From assembly GCA_905221605.1 (NCBI GenBank), contig CAJNDS010000088.1, positions 159,501 to 223,500 on the forward strand: 64,000 bases of DNA. Direction: 5' to 3'. Under the pieces are notes generated by a model, which did no database searches, had not been told where the DNA came from, and saw nothing but the letters and a program-made list of their open reading frames with translations. Positions 20,226-32,482 of this stretch are shown piece after piece (the stretch's first letter is position 1; every line of letters begins with the position of its first letter). This DNA is from Symbiodinium natans. Lineage: Eukaryota; Sar; Dinophyceae; Suessiales; Symbiodiniaceae. Both the position numbers and the translations under genes were made by a program.

Positions 20226-21240
20226 TCACTGAGCCCTTGGCCCTTGCTGCGGCAAATACACGTGTCCAGTGGCAAAGGCCATTGCGTTCGCCACGCAGGC
20301 TTCGTCGGAAGTCAAGCATGCGGATTCATCGTTGCTTTTGTTTCGCTCAAAACAGCCAATAGCAGCACAGAAATCTTTACGAGCATGCCGGTGGAGCGGT
20401 AATGATTGCTGCTGCGGCATGGCAACAAGCCCAATCCAAATCAGCGAAAGCACACTGTCCAGCCCTGGCCCTGTGGTGTGGCAGAAGCATTGCATACCTC
20501 AAACCCCAAGCTATAAAGGAACAGCATGAGTTGTACTTTCAGGAAATACAAACATTCAAACTAGAACATTCTCCCGCAAGGTCCAAGTATCCAGCAATAG
20601 AGCTCCCGGTGCCAGGAGGTGGCGGGGGCAGCATGTTGTAATTGCACATGTATCTGCACAAATGACACATGCATGCAGCCCTTGCTGCGGCAAATACACC
20701 TGTCCAGTGGCGAAGGCCATTGCGTTCGTGACGCAGGCTTGGTCGGAAGTCAAGCATGCGGATCGTTACGCCCAAGACACCCATCAGCATCGCAGAAATC
20801 TCTAAGAGCATGCCGGTGGAGTGTGCCTGCTGCTGCAACGGCACAGCAAGACAATTCCAAACAGGCGCTGTTGCCCAGGTCCAGCACAGCTAAGAGCACC
20901 ACATGACATCAAGTCTGCAAACTTCCTGTGTAAAGGTCCGGAGAAGAGCAGGAAGGACTGCTGCTGCAGCTGCAAGTGCAAATGCGATCATCGCCTGGGA
21001 CACACAGCCGAGCCCTTGGCCCTTGCTGCGGCAAACACATGTCTGCAGTGGCGAAGGCCAGTGCGTTCGCGACGTAGGCTCGGTCGGAAGTCAAGCACGC
21101 GGATCCATCGTCGCTTTCGTTACACCCAAAACAGCCAATAGCAGCACAGAAATCTCTAAGAGCATGCAGGTGGAGTGGGAGACTGACAAGGAGATCAAGG
21201 CCAGGGCGTTCTTGTGCAAACTGAACCTAAACCCTAAATC
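20226..21240 (+). repeat. Three tandem copies of module B
   Basis: Copies begin at about 20,230, 20,680 and 21,015, each with the FATQASSEVKHAD/FVTQAWSEV-type reading in one frame. Spacers of 50-150 bp hold partly shared DNA such as a GGAGGTGGCGGGGG string near 20,617. Confidence 0.8.
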
Positions 21241-21244
21241 CTAA

Positions 21245-22135
21245 GCCTTACCAAGCCGAGTTCATTCCGGAGCTTTGACGTAAAACCTGGAAGTTGCACG
21301 ACGCCTCACGGGTAAAATCATGAGTTGGTCACGGGCAAATTAGGGGTTCGTCTCGGGTAAGGCCGGGGTCTTCAATCTGCAGCTCCAAAAACGCAGCTTT
21401 AAAGGCAGATCCGACTAGTTCCAGGACCCTTGCTTTCCTTGCGAGCCTCGTGATGACATCTTCACCGGTCACGCCGGTCACGCGGTGGAAGCCTCTGCTG
21501 GTTCATGAAGCCCCAGAGAACTAAGCGGATCGGCAGTGGGACTTGGAAGAGTTCAACTCATAAACCCTGAGCCCTGAACCCTAAACCCTAAAATGAGTTG
21601 ACGAACTAGGCCGTGCGTTCGGCCCCTAAGCCCCCACCCGAAACGCTGGGCCCAAGCTGGGGCCTTTGCTATGCCCGAAAGCAGTGTGAAGAGTGCTCCG
21701 TAGGATGGGAGAGGAGCCAACTGCTTTGTCATCTGAGTCGCTTCGCCTCAAGCGGAGGGTCAGCGAGCTGCCTGGATGGGTCTTAGAAATCCCTCCTAGG
21801 GCCCAACAACTATGCGGAAGGAAGCCGTTAAAGGAGCCTTTAAAGGAACCGCTAACAGAGCTCACAGAAGACCAACACAGGCTGTTCTGCGCGCATCGTA
21901 GCCCACGCTTGATCAGCTTCGCCACTATTTCTCATACGGCAGACTTCAATCAAAACTTAGGGTAGACAGCAAGCTGACGCAACGTCGAACTTGCTCCTGC
22001 CCCGATGAGAGGAAGCTGCCTGCCACCTGTTGCGCGGCTTGCTGGAAGGATCTCCCCACCCCGACAGATACATCATCAACGTGTCCGCAATAGAAGGCAC
22101 ATTCTACAGGGACCAGTGCCGAAGATCTGGCCTCC
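21245..22135 (+). repeat. Module C/E, second copy
   Basis: Near-identical to 18,113-18,790 from about 21,466 (offset about 3,353). The preceding ~220 bp (21,245-21,465, with GAAGTTGCACGACGC) are shared only with 26,885-27,100. Confidence 0.8.
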
Positions 22136-22405
22136 AAAGTCCGTTCTCGTGCCTCACATTCTGAAGCGATATCGGATAAGTCTTGCAACGACATCCCTTC
22201 CGACCAGTTCGCGTGTCCTGCTGCGACGGTGCCGCAAGCAGGCGCAGCTGCGCCCAGGCATGAACTTCGACTGTCTTACCGGCATGCACCTGCACCCCGT
22301 CCTCAAACAAGTACAAGTTTTCGCTCGCACATTTGGACTGGCGGCTCGCGGATCACCATCCCTTGAGATTGAGTCGTCCGTTTCGGGTTTTGGGTTTGGG
22401 GTTTA
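22136..22405 (+). repeat. Single ~300-bp module, truncated
   Basis: One copy lacking its first ~25 bp, fused directly to the preceding module at CTGGCCTCCAAAGTCC. It carries a substitution pattern distinct from the tandem arrays (CTCAAACAAGTACAAG) and ends in a decayed GGGTTTTGGG string. Confidence 0.85.
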
Positions 22406-22479
22406 GGGGCTAGGGCATGCCCGAGGAGCTGGCAAAGTCCGTGCTCAATTTCGAACAGTCAGCTCACGTAGGGCGGACA

Positions 22480-24225
22480 CACAGCTGAGCCCTTGGCCCT
22501 TGCTGTGGCAAATACACGTGTCCAGTGGCAAAGGCCATTGCGTTCGCCACGCAGGCTTCGTCGGAAGTCAAGCATGCGGATTCATCGTTGTTTTTGTTTC
22601 GCTCAAAACAGCCAATAGCAGCACAGAAATCTTTACGAGCATGCCGGTGGAGTGGGAATGACTGCTGCTGCGGCACGGCAACAAGCCCAATCCAAGTCAG
22701 CGAAAGCACACTGTCCAGCCCTGTTGTGCGGCAGAAGCATTGCATACCTCAAACCCCAAGCTATAAAGGAACAGCATGAGTTGTACTTTCAGGAAATACA
22801 AACATTCAAACTAGAACATTCTCCCGCAAGGTCCAAGTATCCAGCAATAGAGCCCCTGGTGCCAGAAGGACTGCTCATGATTACGGGGGGAGGTGGCGGG
22901 GGTAGCATGTTGCAATTGCGCATGTATCTGCACAAATGACACATGCATGCAGCCCTTGCTGCGGCAAATACACCTGTCCAGTGGCGAAGGCCATTGCGTT
23001 CGTGACGCAGGCTTGGTCGGAAGTCAAGCATGCGGATCGTTACGCCCAAGACACCCATCAGCATCGCAGAAATCTCTAAGAGCATGCCGGTGGAGTGTGC
23101 CTGCTGCTGCAACGGCACAGCAAGACAATTCCAAACAGGCGCTGTTGCCCAGGTCCAGCACAGCTAAGAGCACGACATGACATCAAGTTGCAAACTTCCT
23201 GTGTAAAGGTCCGGAGAAGAGCAGGAAGGACTGCTGCTGCAGCTGCAAGTGCAAATGCGATCATCGCCTGGGACACACAGCCGAGCCCTTGGCCCTTGCT
23301 GCGGCAAACACATGTCTGCAGTGGCGAAGGCCAGTGCGTTCGCCACGCAGGCTCGGTCGGAAGTCAGGCATGCGGATCCAGCGTCGTTTTCGTTACGCCC
23401 AAAACAGCCAAAAGCTGCTGGAAGACTGACAAGGAAGTCGAAGCCAAGGCATTCTTGTGCAAACTGGCATGCAGCCGCACCCCGTCCGAAAACAAGTACA
23501 AGTTTTCGCTGGCACATTGGGACTGGCGGCTCGCGGATCACCGTCCCTTGAGATTGAGTCGTCCGTTTCGGGTTTAGGGTTTAGGGTTTAGGGTTTAGGG
23601 CTAGCTTGGGCATGCCCGAGGAGCTGGCAAAGTCCGTGCCCAATTTCGAGCAGTCAGCTCACTGAGCCCTTGGCCCTTGCTGCGGCAAATACACGTGTCC
23701 AGTGGCAAAGGCCATTGCGTTCGCCACGCAGGCTTCGTCGGAAGTCAAGCATGCGGATTCATCGTTGTTTTTGTTTCGCTCAAAACAGCCAATAGCAGCG
23801 CAGAAATCTTTACGAGCATGCTGGTGAAGTGGGAATGACTGCTGCTGCGGCACGGCAACAAGCCCAATCCAAGTCAGCGAAAGCACACTGTCCAGCCCTG
23901 TGGTGTGGCAGAAGCACTGCATACCTCAAAAACCCCAAGCTATAAAGGAACAGCATGAGTTGTACGTTCAGGAACTACAAACACGGCCATTGCGTTCGTG
24001 ACGCAGGCTTGGTCGGCAGTCAAGCATGCGGATCCGTCGTCGTTTTCGTTACGCCCAAAACACCCATCAGCATCGCAGAAACCTCTAAGAGCATGCCGGT
24101 GGAGTGTGACTGCTGCTGCAACGGCACAGCAAGCCAATTCCAAACGGGCGCTGTTGCCCAGGTCCAGCACAGCTAAGAGCACGACATGACATCAAGTAAG
24201 CAGACTTCCTGTGTAAAGGTCCTTT
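22480..24225 (+). repeat. Five copies of module B
   Basis: Copies begin at about 22,490, 22,950, 23,285, 23,660 and 23,985, with intervening pieces of the 300-bp module at about 23,440-23,640. The first two are near-identical to the copies at 20,230 and 20,680, so a larger block of about 700 bp was duplicated as a unit. Confidence 0.8.
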
Positions 24226-24726
24226 AAAGGAACTTTTAACGGAGCTCACAGATGACCAACACAGCGCGCATCGTAGCCCACGCTTGATCAGCTTCGCCAC
24301 TATTTCTCATACGGCAGACTTCAATCAAAACTTAGGGTAGACAGCAAGCTGACGCAACGCCGTAACTTGCTCCTGCCCTGATGAGAGGAAGCTGCCTGCT
24401 ACCTGTTGCACGGCTTGCTGATAAGATCTCCCCACCCCGACAGATACATCATCAACGTGTCCGCAATAAAGGGCAAATTCTACAGGTACCAGCAGCCCAC
24501 TCATCCGCACACCAACATGGCCAAAGCAGCACTCAATATGTACCTCGCGACTTCAATATCAAATCTTTCATGTTTGAAGATTCTCAAAAGAGATTTACGC
24601 GTGAACTTAGCTTGAAGTCCGGTCTAACTGTCCCTCTGGAGGATGCCTCGGACTAGTGCCGAAGATCTGGCCTCCAACAGCTGCATCTTCATGAACAGCA
24701 TGGACACCGGATGGATCAATGATGAG

Positions 24727-25491
24727 CACCCATGCCTGGGAACAGAGGGCGCTTGCTGGCTGCGCTCAGGGTGTGTCAACTGCCAGGCTCACCACGCTGC
24801 ACCAAATATCAGGAAAGACGGGCCTGTCGCGCCTCTAAACCCTGCTCTTCCAAACGAGGAGAAGCGCAGGCCGGAAAGGACATTCGGACCACAGGCGAGG
24901 ACAGCAGCGCCGGAATTGCACGGCCTTCACCTGAAGTGCCTCAGACTCGGTGCCTGGAGACACTTGACAGGCGACGCGACTCTTTGGCGATCACACAGGT
25001 GCGAGGGACACAGAGAGGGGACTCACCGCGAGTCCCTCCATGACAGCTGAGAAAATTGCCTGTGCATCCTTGTGCGCGCTTTCTTATCTTTGCAGCATGC
25101 CTTGGCTTTGCCATGCGAACCTGCGTGATGCTGAAGCCTCGACGGGCACTAGCAGCACGCCCTCCCACGAGCACCATGCGTATGCAGTGCTGATGCAGCC
25201 CTTTCTGACTGCTCCTGTTGCATGGCACCTGCAGCTTTCTTCCCCCATCCTGAACCCGGGTTAGCATCCGGGTACTCGTCGGCCCCCAAGCTAGGGCGCA
25301 TTCTTCAGTCGACCAGCCTTCTCGCACGTGATCCAGGCATGAACTTCGACTGTCTTACCGGCATCCACCTGCACCCCGTCCAAAAACAAGTACAAATTTT
25401 CGCTGGCACATTTGGACTGGCGGCTCGCGAATCACCGTCCCTTGAGATTGGGTCTTCCGTTTCGGGTTCAGGGTTCAGGGTTTAGTTTAGG
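24727..25491 (+). repeat. Long duplicated module, copy 3
   Basis: Third copy, with slightly more divergence including a 3-bp deletion near 25,147 that preserves the plus frame. The shared frame here extends from 24,643 to 25,050. Upstream unique sequence (24,500-24,640) is not shared with copies 1 and 2. Confidence 0.8.
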
Positions 25492-26280
25492 GCTAGCTTG
25501 AGCATGCCCGAGGAGCTGGCAAAGTCCGTGCTCGTGCCTCACATTCTGAGGCGATATCGGCGAAGTCTTGCAATGACTTCCCTTCCGACCAGTTCGCATG
25601 TCCTGCTGCGACGGTGCCGCAAGAACTTCGACTGTCTTACCGGCATGCACCTGCACCCCGTCCTAAACAAGTACAAGTTTTCGCTCACACATTTGGACTG
25701 GTGGCTCGCGGATCACCGTCCCTTGAGATTGGGTCTTCCGTTTCGGGTTCAGGGTTCAGGGTTTAGTTTAGGGCTAGCTTGAGCATGCCCGAGGAGCTGG
25801 CAAAGTCCGTGCTCGTGCCTCACATTCTGAGGCGATATCGGCGAAGTCTTGCAATGACTTCCCTTCCGACCAGTTCGCATGTCCTGCTGCGACGGTGCCG
25901 CAAGAACTTCGACTGTCTTACCGGCATGCACCTGCACCCCGTCCTAAACAAGTACAAGTTTTCGCTCACACATTTGGACTGGTGGCTCGCGGATCACCGT
26001 CCCTTGAGATTGGGTCTTCCGTTTCGGGTTCAGGGTTCAGGGTTTAGTTTAGGGCTAGCTTGAGCATGCCCGAGGAGCTGGCAAAGTCCGTGCTCGTGCC
26101 TCACATTCTGAGGTGATATCGGCGAAGTCTTGCAACCAGTTCGCGAACCAGTTCGCGCGTCATGCTGCGACGGTGTCGCAAGCAGGCGCACCTGCGACCA
26201 GGCATGAACTTCGACTGTCTTACCGGCATCCACCTAAAACAAGTACAAGTTTTCGCTGGCACATTTGGACTGGTGCTCAT
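25492..26280 (+). repeat. Two identical 281-bp modules plus a partial third
   Basis: Units start at GCTAGC at about 25,492, 25,773 and 26,054. The first two read as the same 94-codon frame residue for residue. They lack a ~20-bp segment (CAGGCGCAGCTGCGCCCAGG) found in the 300-bp form. Their junctions carry TTCAGGGTTCAGGGTTTAG. Confidence 0.9.
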
Positions 26281-26354
26281 GATTACCGTGGGGAGGTGGC
26301 GGGGGTTGCATGTTGTAATTGCGCATGTATCTGCACAAATGACACATGCATGCA

Positions 26355-26875
26355 GCCCTTGCTGCGGCAAATACACCTGTCCAGTGGCGAAGGCCATTGC
26401 GTTCGTGACGCAGGCTTGGTCGAAAGTCAAGCATGCGGATCCATGGTCGTTTAACAGCATCGCAGAAGTCTCTAAGAGCATGCCGGTGGAGTGTGACTGC
26501 TCCTCTTGCCCAGGTCCAGCACAGCTAAGAGCACGACATGACATCAAGTCTGCAAACTTCCTGTGTAAAGGTCCGGAGGAGAGCAGGAAGGACTGCTGCT
26601 GCAGCTACAAGTGCAAATGCGATCATCGCCTGGGACACACAGCCGAGCCCTTGGCCCTTGCTGCGGCAAACACATGTCTGCAGTGGCGAAGGCCATTGCG
26701 TTCGTGACGCAGGCTCGGTCGGAAGTCAAGCACGCGGATCCATCGTCGTTTTCGTTCCGCCCAAAACAGCCAATAGCAGCACAGAAATCTCTAAGAGCAT
26801 GCAGGTGGAGTGGGAGACTGACAAGGAGGTCAAGGCCAGGGCAGTCTTGTGCAAACTGAACCTAAACCCTAAATC
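26355..26875 (+). repeat. Two copies of module B
   Basis: Copies at about 26,355 and 26,645. The second is near-identical to the one at 21,015 and is followed by the same CCTAAACCCTAAATCCTAA string, so it belongs to the larger duplication that continues into 26,885-27,470. Confidence 0.8.
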
Positions 26876-26884
26876 CTAAACCCT

Positions 26885-27470
26885 ACCAAGCCGAGTTCAT
26901 TCCCGGAGCTTTGACGTAAAACCTGGAAGTTGCACGACGCGTCACGGGTAAAATCATGAGTTGGTCACGGGCAAATAGGGGTGCGTCTCGGGCACGGCGG
27001 GGGTCTTCAATCTGCAGCTCCAAAAACGTAGCTTTAAAGACAGATCCGACTAGTTCCAGGACCCTTGCTTTCCTTGCTAGCCTCGCGATGACATCTTCAC
27101 CGGTCACGCCGGTCACGCGATGGAAGCCTCTGCTGTTTCATGAAGCCCCAGAGAACTAAGCGGATCGGCAGTGGGACTTGGAAGAGTTCAGCTCATAAAC
27201 CCTGAGCCCTGAACCCTAAACCCTAAAATGAGTTGACGAACTAGGCCGTGCGTTCGGCCCCTAAGCCCCCACCCGAAACGCTGGGCCCAAGCTGGGGCCT
27301 CTGCTATGCCCGAAGGCAGTGTGAAGAGTGCTCCGTAGGATGGTAGAGGAGCCAACTGCTTTGTCATCTGAGTCGCTTCGCCTCAAGCGGAGGGTCAGCG
27401 AGCTGCCTGGATGGGTCTTAGAAATCCCTCCTAGGGCCCAAGCCCACTTGCATCAACTATGCGGAAGGAA
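26885..27470 (+). repeat. Module C, third copy
   Basis: Shares 26,885-27,460 with 21,245-21,815, including the CCCTAAA string at about 27,203-27,228. It then diverges at GGGCCCAAGCCCACTTGCATC into the 12-bp minisatellite at 27.47 kb. Confidence 0.8.
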
Positions 27471-27471
27471 G

Positions 27472-27690
27472 CCTTCAAAAGGAACCTTCAAAGGAACCCT
27501 TTTTAAGGAGCCTTTAACGGAACTCTTAAAGGAATGAAATCCTTAAAGGAGCCCTTATAGGAACCCTTAAAGGAACCCTTAAAGGAACCCTGAAAGGAGA
27601 CCTTAAAGAAGCCCTCGAAGTAATCCTAAAAGGAACCCTTACAGGAACCCTTAAAGGAACCCTTAAAGGAGCCCTCATAGGGGCCTCCTG
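27472..27690. repeat. 12-bp minisatellite (GGAACCCTTAAA)
   Basis: About seventeen imperfect units of GGAACCCTTAAA, best preserved at 27,550-27,600 and 27,630-27,670. The period is divisible by three, so the minus strand reads as repeated R-V-P-L. The unit contains CCCTTAAA, one base longer than the telomere-type CCCTAAA, and may be derived from it. A scattered relative is visible near 31,100-31,145. Confidence 0.85.
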
Positions 27691-27699
27691 TGCAGCTCT

Positions 27700-30010
27700 T
27701 GCAGGCATCGCAGTTGCGCATCGTCTTCTTTGTATTTTCAATACGCGCAGCTCAGGTCCGCGCTGCTCACCTCGCCTACCTTGCCACGCTTTGGCGTGGT
27801 CCGTTGCTACATGTCGGTAGCGGGCAGCACCTAAGCCTGAGCACACACCAACCCTCTTGTGAGCCCTAAACCCTAAACCGTGTGGGCATCACAGGGATCC
27901 GAGGGTGGCTTGTTGCGGAAGAGACGTGCTCATGGCCTCAGCTAGGCTGCGCGCGTTGCTTCCGCAATTCCGCAGGCGACCGGGCAAGTGCAGCCACTCC
28001 GAGGCACCCAGCCACGAAAGTCAGCAACCTCAAGGCTCTTGGGCTCTGGGCTTGAACTCCCAAGCTCCAAACGACATGGGAACATTGGAGCCTTCTGGGA
28101 GGCTCTACATGCCTCGTCATCTTCAGAATCTTCTCAGAACGTCACAAAATCAAGATCGTGCTGTGCCTCCCACCGCCTCAAAGCCTTGAAGAGCCGCACT
28201 GTCCTCCATCTGCACAGCTCTCCACGAGCCTACAGATTACGAGCCCCAAGAAACAGCTGGCTCCGAACTGACTCGGGGTCTACGGCGCCTCCCGTTCCAT
28301 CGCAGGAAGGCTTGGGGGCGGTTTCACGACTTTGGGAGCTTCAAGAAGGAATGGCTCTGTGAAAGTGCTTAAAGCACGCCGCAGCAAACTGCCCAGCTGA
28401 ATTGCAGAGGTCCCATCCCGACATGCCCTGCAGGAGCGCAGCGTCGTTTGGTCATGCTAAGAAGCAAAGACAAAAGCCGCGGTGGACTAGCCTTGGCGTC
28501 TCCAAGTTTAAGTCTCGACATGCCCTTGCATTGTCAAGGCTGTCAGGGCTCATATGACTGTTCCTTGAGTGCATCCGGGGCTGCCTAAACCCTAAACCCT
28601 AAACGGGGGCGGCACGGCATGGCACGGCTTTGATGTGGATCAGCGCCCCCCTACAGCCACGGGCGCTCGAGACAGGTTTCAGGCAAGCTCTAAGCTGCGC
28701 TTTGTGAAAGGGAGATCAGCCAAAACTTGGGGCATGGTTGTGGCCATGTGCCCTTCCTGAAGATCACCAAAAGAGTCGGGGGGCTTAGCCTCAAAAGTGG
28801 GCCATGACAGAACTTCCGATGACTAGCCACTAGCAGCCACTAGCATTGCATCCACCGCGCCTTAGATCGCGTGTCTGGCTCTGAGCCGTGCCTTGAACTT
28901 GATTTGCCTCTCAGAGCTTTGGCAGGTTTGAAGAAATGGCCTGCATGGAGTCACGCGGCTGGACCTCTGCGCAAAGAATGCGAATGCTGGGCGACCGGTC
29001 TTGCGCGAAACGCTGGCTGCATGGTGCACTGCTAGTACTGCCAGCCCGTTTCCAAGCATGTCTTGAAGCAGCTTACAGGCGCAGGCAATCTCAGCCTGTG
29101 CACAAATTAGTAGTTGCTCCCCTGATTGCTGCTGCAGAAGGTTGAACTGAAGTTTGTGCCAGCGACAAGGTCAGCTGGGGCTGGGCCTCCTTGTGTTCAA
29201 GAGGCCATGAGGGTCTCGGGTGTAGGCTTCACGAGGCCATGAGGTAGATGATGTACAATCTGAATTTTGTGGTCGCCATTGCCTTCACGAGTTTACCCTC
29301 ACAGTGCAACACTGGACCCGTGCCTTCCTCCTGAAGCCCTCACCTCCATGGCCTTGAGGATCTCCTAGTGAGCTGAGTCCTAGCCAGAGCCCCAAAAGAC
29401 AAGAGGGCTCTCGGGCGCGGCACCCTGCCCACGCCGGCACCTCACCCTGCCCCCAGCGCCAGCGACTCTTGCCCGCGGACTGAGGACTCTAAGGTGGGTG
29501 ACGGTAGCCGGCTCCCAGGCGCGACGACTCGGATACACCGCTTGGCTGCCCGCTCTCAAAGCAAAGCACACCCGGCTGACCCGAGGTGGACTTTCATCAT
29601 GGGCAAGGCGTCCGTAATCGAGTCGTCACTGGCTGCGGGTATTCGGGCACGGCGATTAGGACATCACTGACTCTTTGGTCCAAGAAGGCCAGACAAGCAA
29701 CGTTGGAGAGCACTGTTGCGAAGGACTGGCCCTTTCTGAGATAGGCCGTGCTTGCATGCAGAAGCAAAGGGAGCTGTGATGCGCTAAGCCTTCGGCCGGC
29801 ATCCTAGCGGACCAAATTCCCAGTGAATGGGGCACTCATCTCCGATCAGAGCTGTAGCACAGCTTCCAACATTAAGAACTGCGTTCTCGGCAGTGCCTTC
29901 TGCGTCCCCTTCTTCTCACGATTCTAGAAGTCCTCATATCATCACTACTCACTCTTGGCCTTGCAATCATTTCCCTGATATCCCCCAACCCATCACTCTC
30001 CTCAGATGCA
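27700..30010. other. Non-coding stretch, no supported gene
   Basis: Only short overlapping frames occur. Brief CCCTAAA strings lie at about 27,864-27,880 and 28,585-28,602. I see no domain, RNA gene or ordered repeat. Confidence 0.4.
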
Positions 30011-30013
30011 GGC

Positions 30014-30096
30014 TTTGGGGTTTAGGGTTAGGGTTTAGGGTTTAGGGTTTAGGGCTTAGGGTGTAGGGTGTAGGGTGTAGGGTGTACGGTTTAGGA
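30014..30096 (+). repeat. Telomere-like tract with GTGTAGGG variants
   Basis: TTTAGGG units change at about 30,058 into four GTGTAGGG units, another example of local amplification of a variant. A minus-sense CCCTAAA tract follows at about 30,517-30,555. Confidence 0.9.
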
Positions 30097-31288
30097 GACG
30101 CGCTTTCAAATTCGCAGCGGATGCTTTTCCCATCGCTGGACCAGCTTCGTCTGGTGGACATGAAAGATGCAGCACACGTCTTCACACAGCTGTCTCAAAC
30201 ATGTGTAGTCTAAGCCCTTGGCAGAATTCAAGATGCCTGGGAGACCCTTGCACTCACTTCCGGAGTACTGAAGTGATTGCAAGTTTCGCAATCATTTGAG
30301 GACCTCCATCCCCTGCAATCATGCACAGTGTAGCGGGGATCCTTTATCTGTCACACACAACAACGGCAAACAATGGAGCAACAAACAGGAAAAGCAACAC
30401 CGACGAGTTCTGCCGTGGGAGTGCCGGAACATCGTAGCGGCACTGGTCTGAAACACTGCCAGGGTACTGTTCGCGCCGTAGGATACCCAACAGGGAACAG
30501 GCTGCCATCGCCTCATAACCCTAAACCCTAAACCCTAAACCCTAAACCCTAAACCATGCGGGGTGACGAGGGATCCTCGGCCTTAGAGGCTCCCTCTTTG
30601 CCGAACACGCGAGGTTCCCTGCAATCACCACACACGGCGTGGAAGCCTCGATGCCTCTCGAAATCACCGGAAACAAAGACAGGACCACGTCATGATCCTG
30701 CGAGTTGCCAGGAGGTCCTCCTGGGGCCTTCTACATCAGAAGCCCACCGTCGGGCGGCCCTGCGTGGAAAAACAACTGTACTTCTGTCTTGAAGGAAAGG
30801 GAACCTTGCTACAGAGGGTATCCTGCAGGAACCATGCTTTGGAAAAACACTTCGCCCCTGACCAAGTGCTGGGACTTCCAATGGGTGCGAATGAAATTCC
30901 AAGCCTAAAGCCGTGACAAAACACTGAGCTTCAAAGCTGTCTGGATGGAAGATGCTGCAGCCGCAGCTTTCGCAGGAGTCCAACAGGAGATTCTGCCTCC
31001 GATTTGGAGACGCCTGCAATGCGAGTTTCCGGCTGAGCCCTCTATGTTTCTCACGAGTTCCAAGCCTAGTGATTCGACGGCTCTGGCTGTGGCATACCCT
31101 TATAAATCCCTGCAGTAACCCTTATAGACCCCCTTAAAGGAACCCTATTCTAAGCATTATGATAGGCCCGGTGCAGCATCTTCACGAGGCATCTTTTCTG
31201 CAGAAGACCTGTATCCGTTGCTTCCTGCAGATCTTTCCACATACTTCTGAGCCGCTGGCTAGCAAGCAAGCTTGAAGAAGGCTCCATC

Positions 31289-31870
31289 ATGCCAACTAGA
31301 ACAGTTTCAGAGGTCGAGTTTCATTTCCTATCATTTCCTGGGGCAACAGACAAGCAAGCGCTCGTCCTGCCACTTCAGAACCTGTCGGCGAAGGTCGTGG
31401 CGACAGCTGCGTCCAAACCTTGGCAGGAGCTGCTCGAAATGGCGACCTCTGGCTTCGGGTCGGCGTCGTCGCCGTTGCATTGGATCCTCGGTGCTGCAGC
31501 TACGGGGGCAGTACCTTCCGCACACCTTGCAGCACAGACAGCGTGGACTGCACGAAGCACACACCAGGCAACTTTACCGCCTGCTTCATTCAACTGGGTG
31601 AAGTCCGCAGGCAGGCCAAAAAAGCCCGAGAGGTCGCTAGAGGATCGCGAGGAGGAAGGTCACTCCCAGGCTCGGGTGAGCGGAGCTTCGACGGGAGCGG
31701 CTCCGCTTCTCGGACTACTCAAAGCAAGAGTCGGCAGGGAGAGGATGTTTCTTGACAGCCACGATGACTCAGGAACGGGGTCCGAGGAGAGGGGCAGGCT
31801 AGCGATCGTAGAATGGAAGCCGGAACCTTTAGGGCTTAGGGTTTCGGGTGTCCGGTATTTGGGCCTTTGA
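31289..31870 (+). CDS. Possible ORF, coding status doubtful
   Basis: A 193-codon frame from ATG ends at TGA. An overlapping +2 frame (31,420-31,755) is also open and contains a Cys-rich phrase, CSTDSVDCTKHTPGNFTACF, that looks more protein-like. No known family is recognised, minus-strand frames are open too, and the 3' end runs into a decayed GGGCTTAGGG string. I list it only because two frames stay open over about 300 bp. Confidence 0.15.
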   Translation: MPTRTVSEVEFHFLSFPGATDKQALVLPLQNLSAKVVATAASKPWQELLEMATSGFGSASSPLHWILGAAATGAVPSAHLAAQTAWTARSTHQATLPPASFNWVKSAGRPKKPERSLEDREEEGHSQARVSGASTGAAPLLGLLKARVGRERMFLDSHDDSGTGSEERGRLAIVEWKPEPLGLRVSGVRYLGL

Positions 31871-32440
31871 GGGTTTCAGATGTTGTGGTCCATCTGCTAC
31901 TTCCGGCTTGATGGGTGCGACCGGCTCTCTGGCTTTTCGCCAGCTTGAAGGGCAAGTTAGGCACCAGCTTAGCAGCTTCATCGAAGACACCGAGCGCCGC
32001 CCCAAAGCCATCCACTCCCCCGAGCGCACAGAGAAACCTGCAGAGAGAGCTCGAGAGACAAGAAGGCTCAGATCATCTCTGCTCGCAAGGCCCTTTGCTG
32101 GTTCCCTTAACCCGAGACCTTGCCGTGCTTGAGAGCCGATCCCGCAGAAAGCCCTGGGATTGCAGCGCCCGAATGGGGGCCGGAGCTGGTAGCGGAAACG
32201 CGCGGGGCACAGGGGGTGTTGCCGATGGATCCTCACTGCAGACATCTTTTCCGAAGCGGTCCAAGCAGAACACGAAGCCACGCGAAGAGTCCATTCTTGC
32301 CTGGCAAGGTCGCGTGACGAACTCCTGTAGCCCACCTCGTCGAAGCAGCCACGCTTTCATGAAATATCATGAACCCAACCTGGAGCCTCACCGCCTCCGC
32401 GACATCCAGTGTCTCGTGGTCAGGCGCAGGATGGCAGCGC

Positions 32441-32482
32441 AGAACCAGGGGCTTGTCTGCAAAGAGAACCAGGGGCTTGTCT
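32441..32482. repeat. 21-bp tandem duplication
   Basis: GAACCAGGGGCTTGTCTGCA is present twice head to tail, separated by AAGA-type bases. It lies in otherwise unremarkable non-coding DNA. Confidence 0.8.

Larger units (their letters stand above)
15480..27500. repeat. Mosaic segmental-duplication array
   Basis: About 12 kb is assembled from a small set of modules present two to eleven times each. One is a long ~760-bp module (three copies). Another is a ~300-bp module that begins GCTAGCTTGGGCATGCCCGA. A third is a ~250-bp module with ATTGCGTTCGTGACGCAGGC (many copies). The last is a module around ATGAGTTGACGAACTAGGCC (three copies). Several junctions carry short TTTAGGG, TTCAGGG or CCCTAAA runs. 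Sequence identity between copies is very high, so the duplications are recent. Confidence 0.9.
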
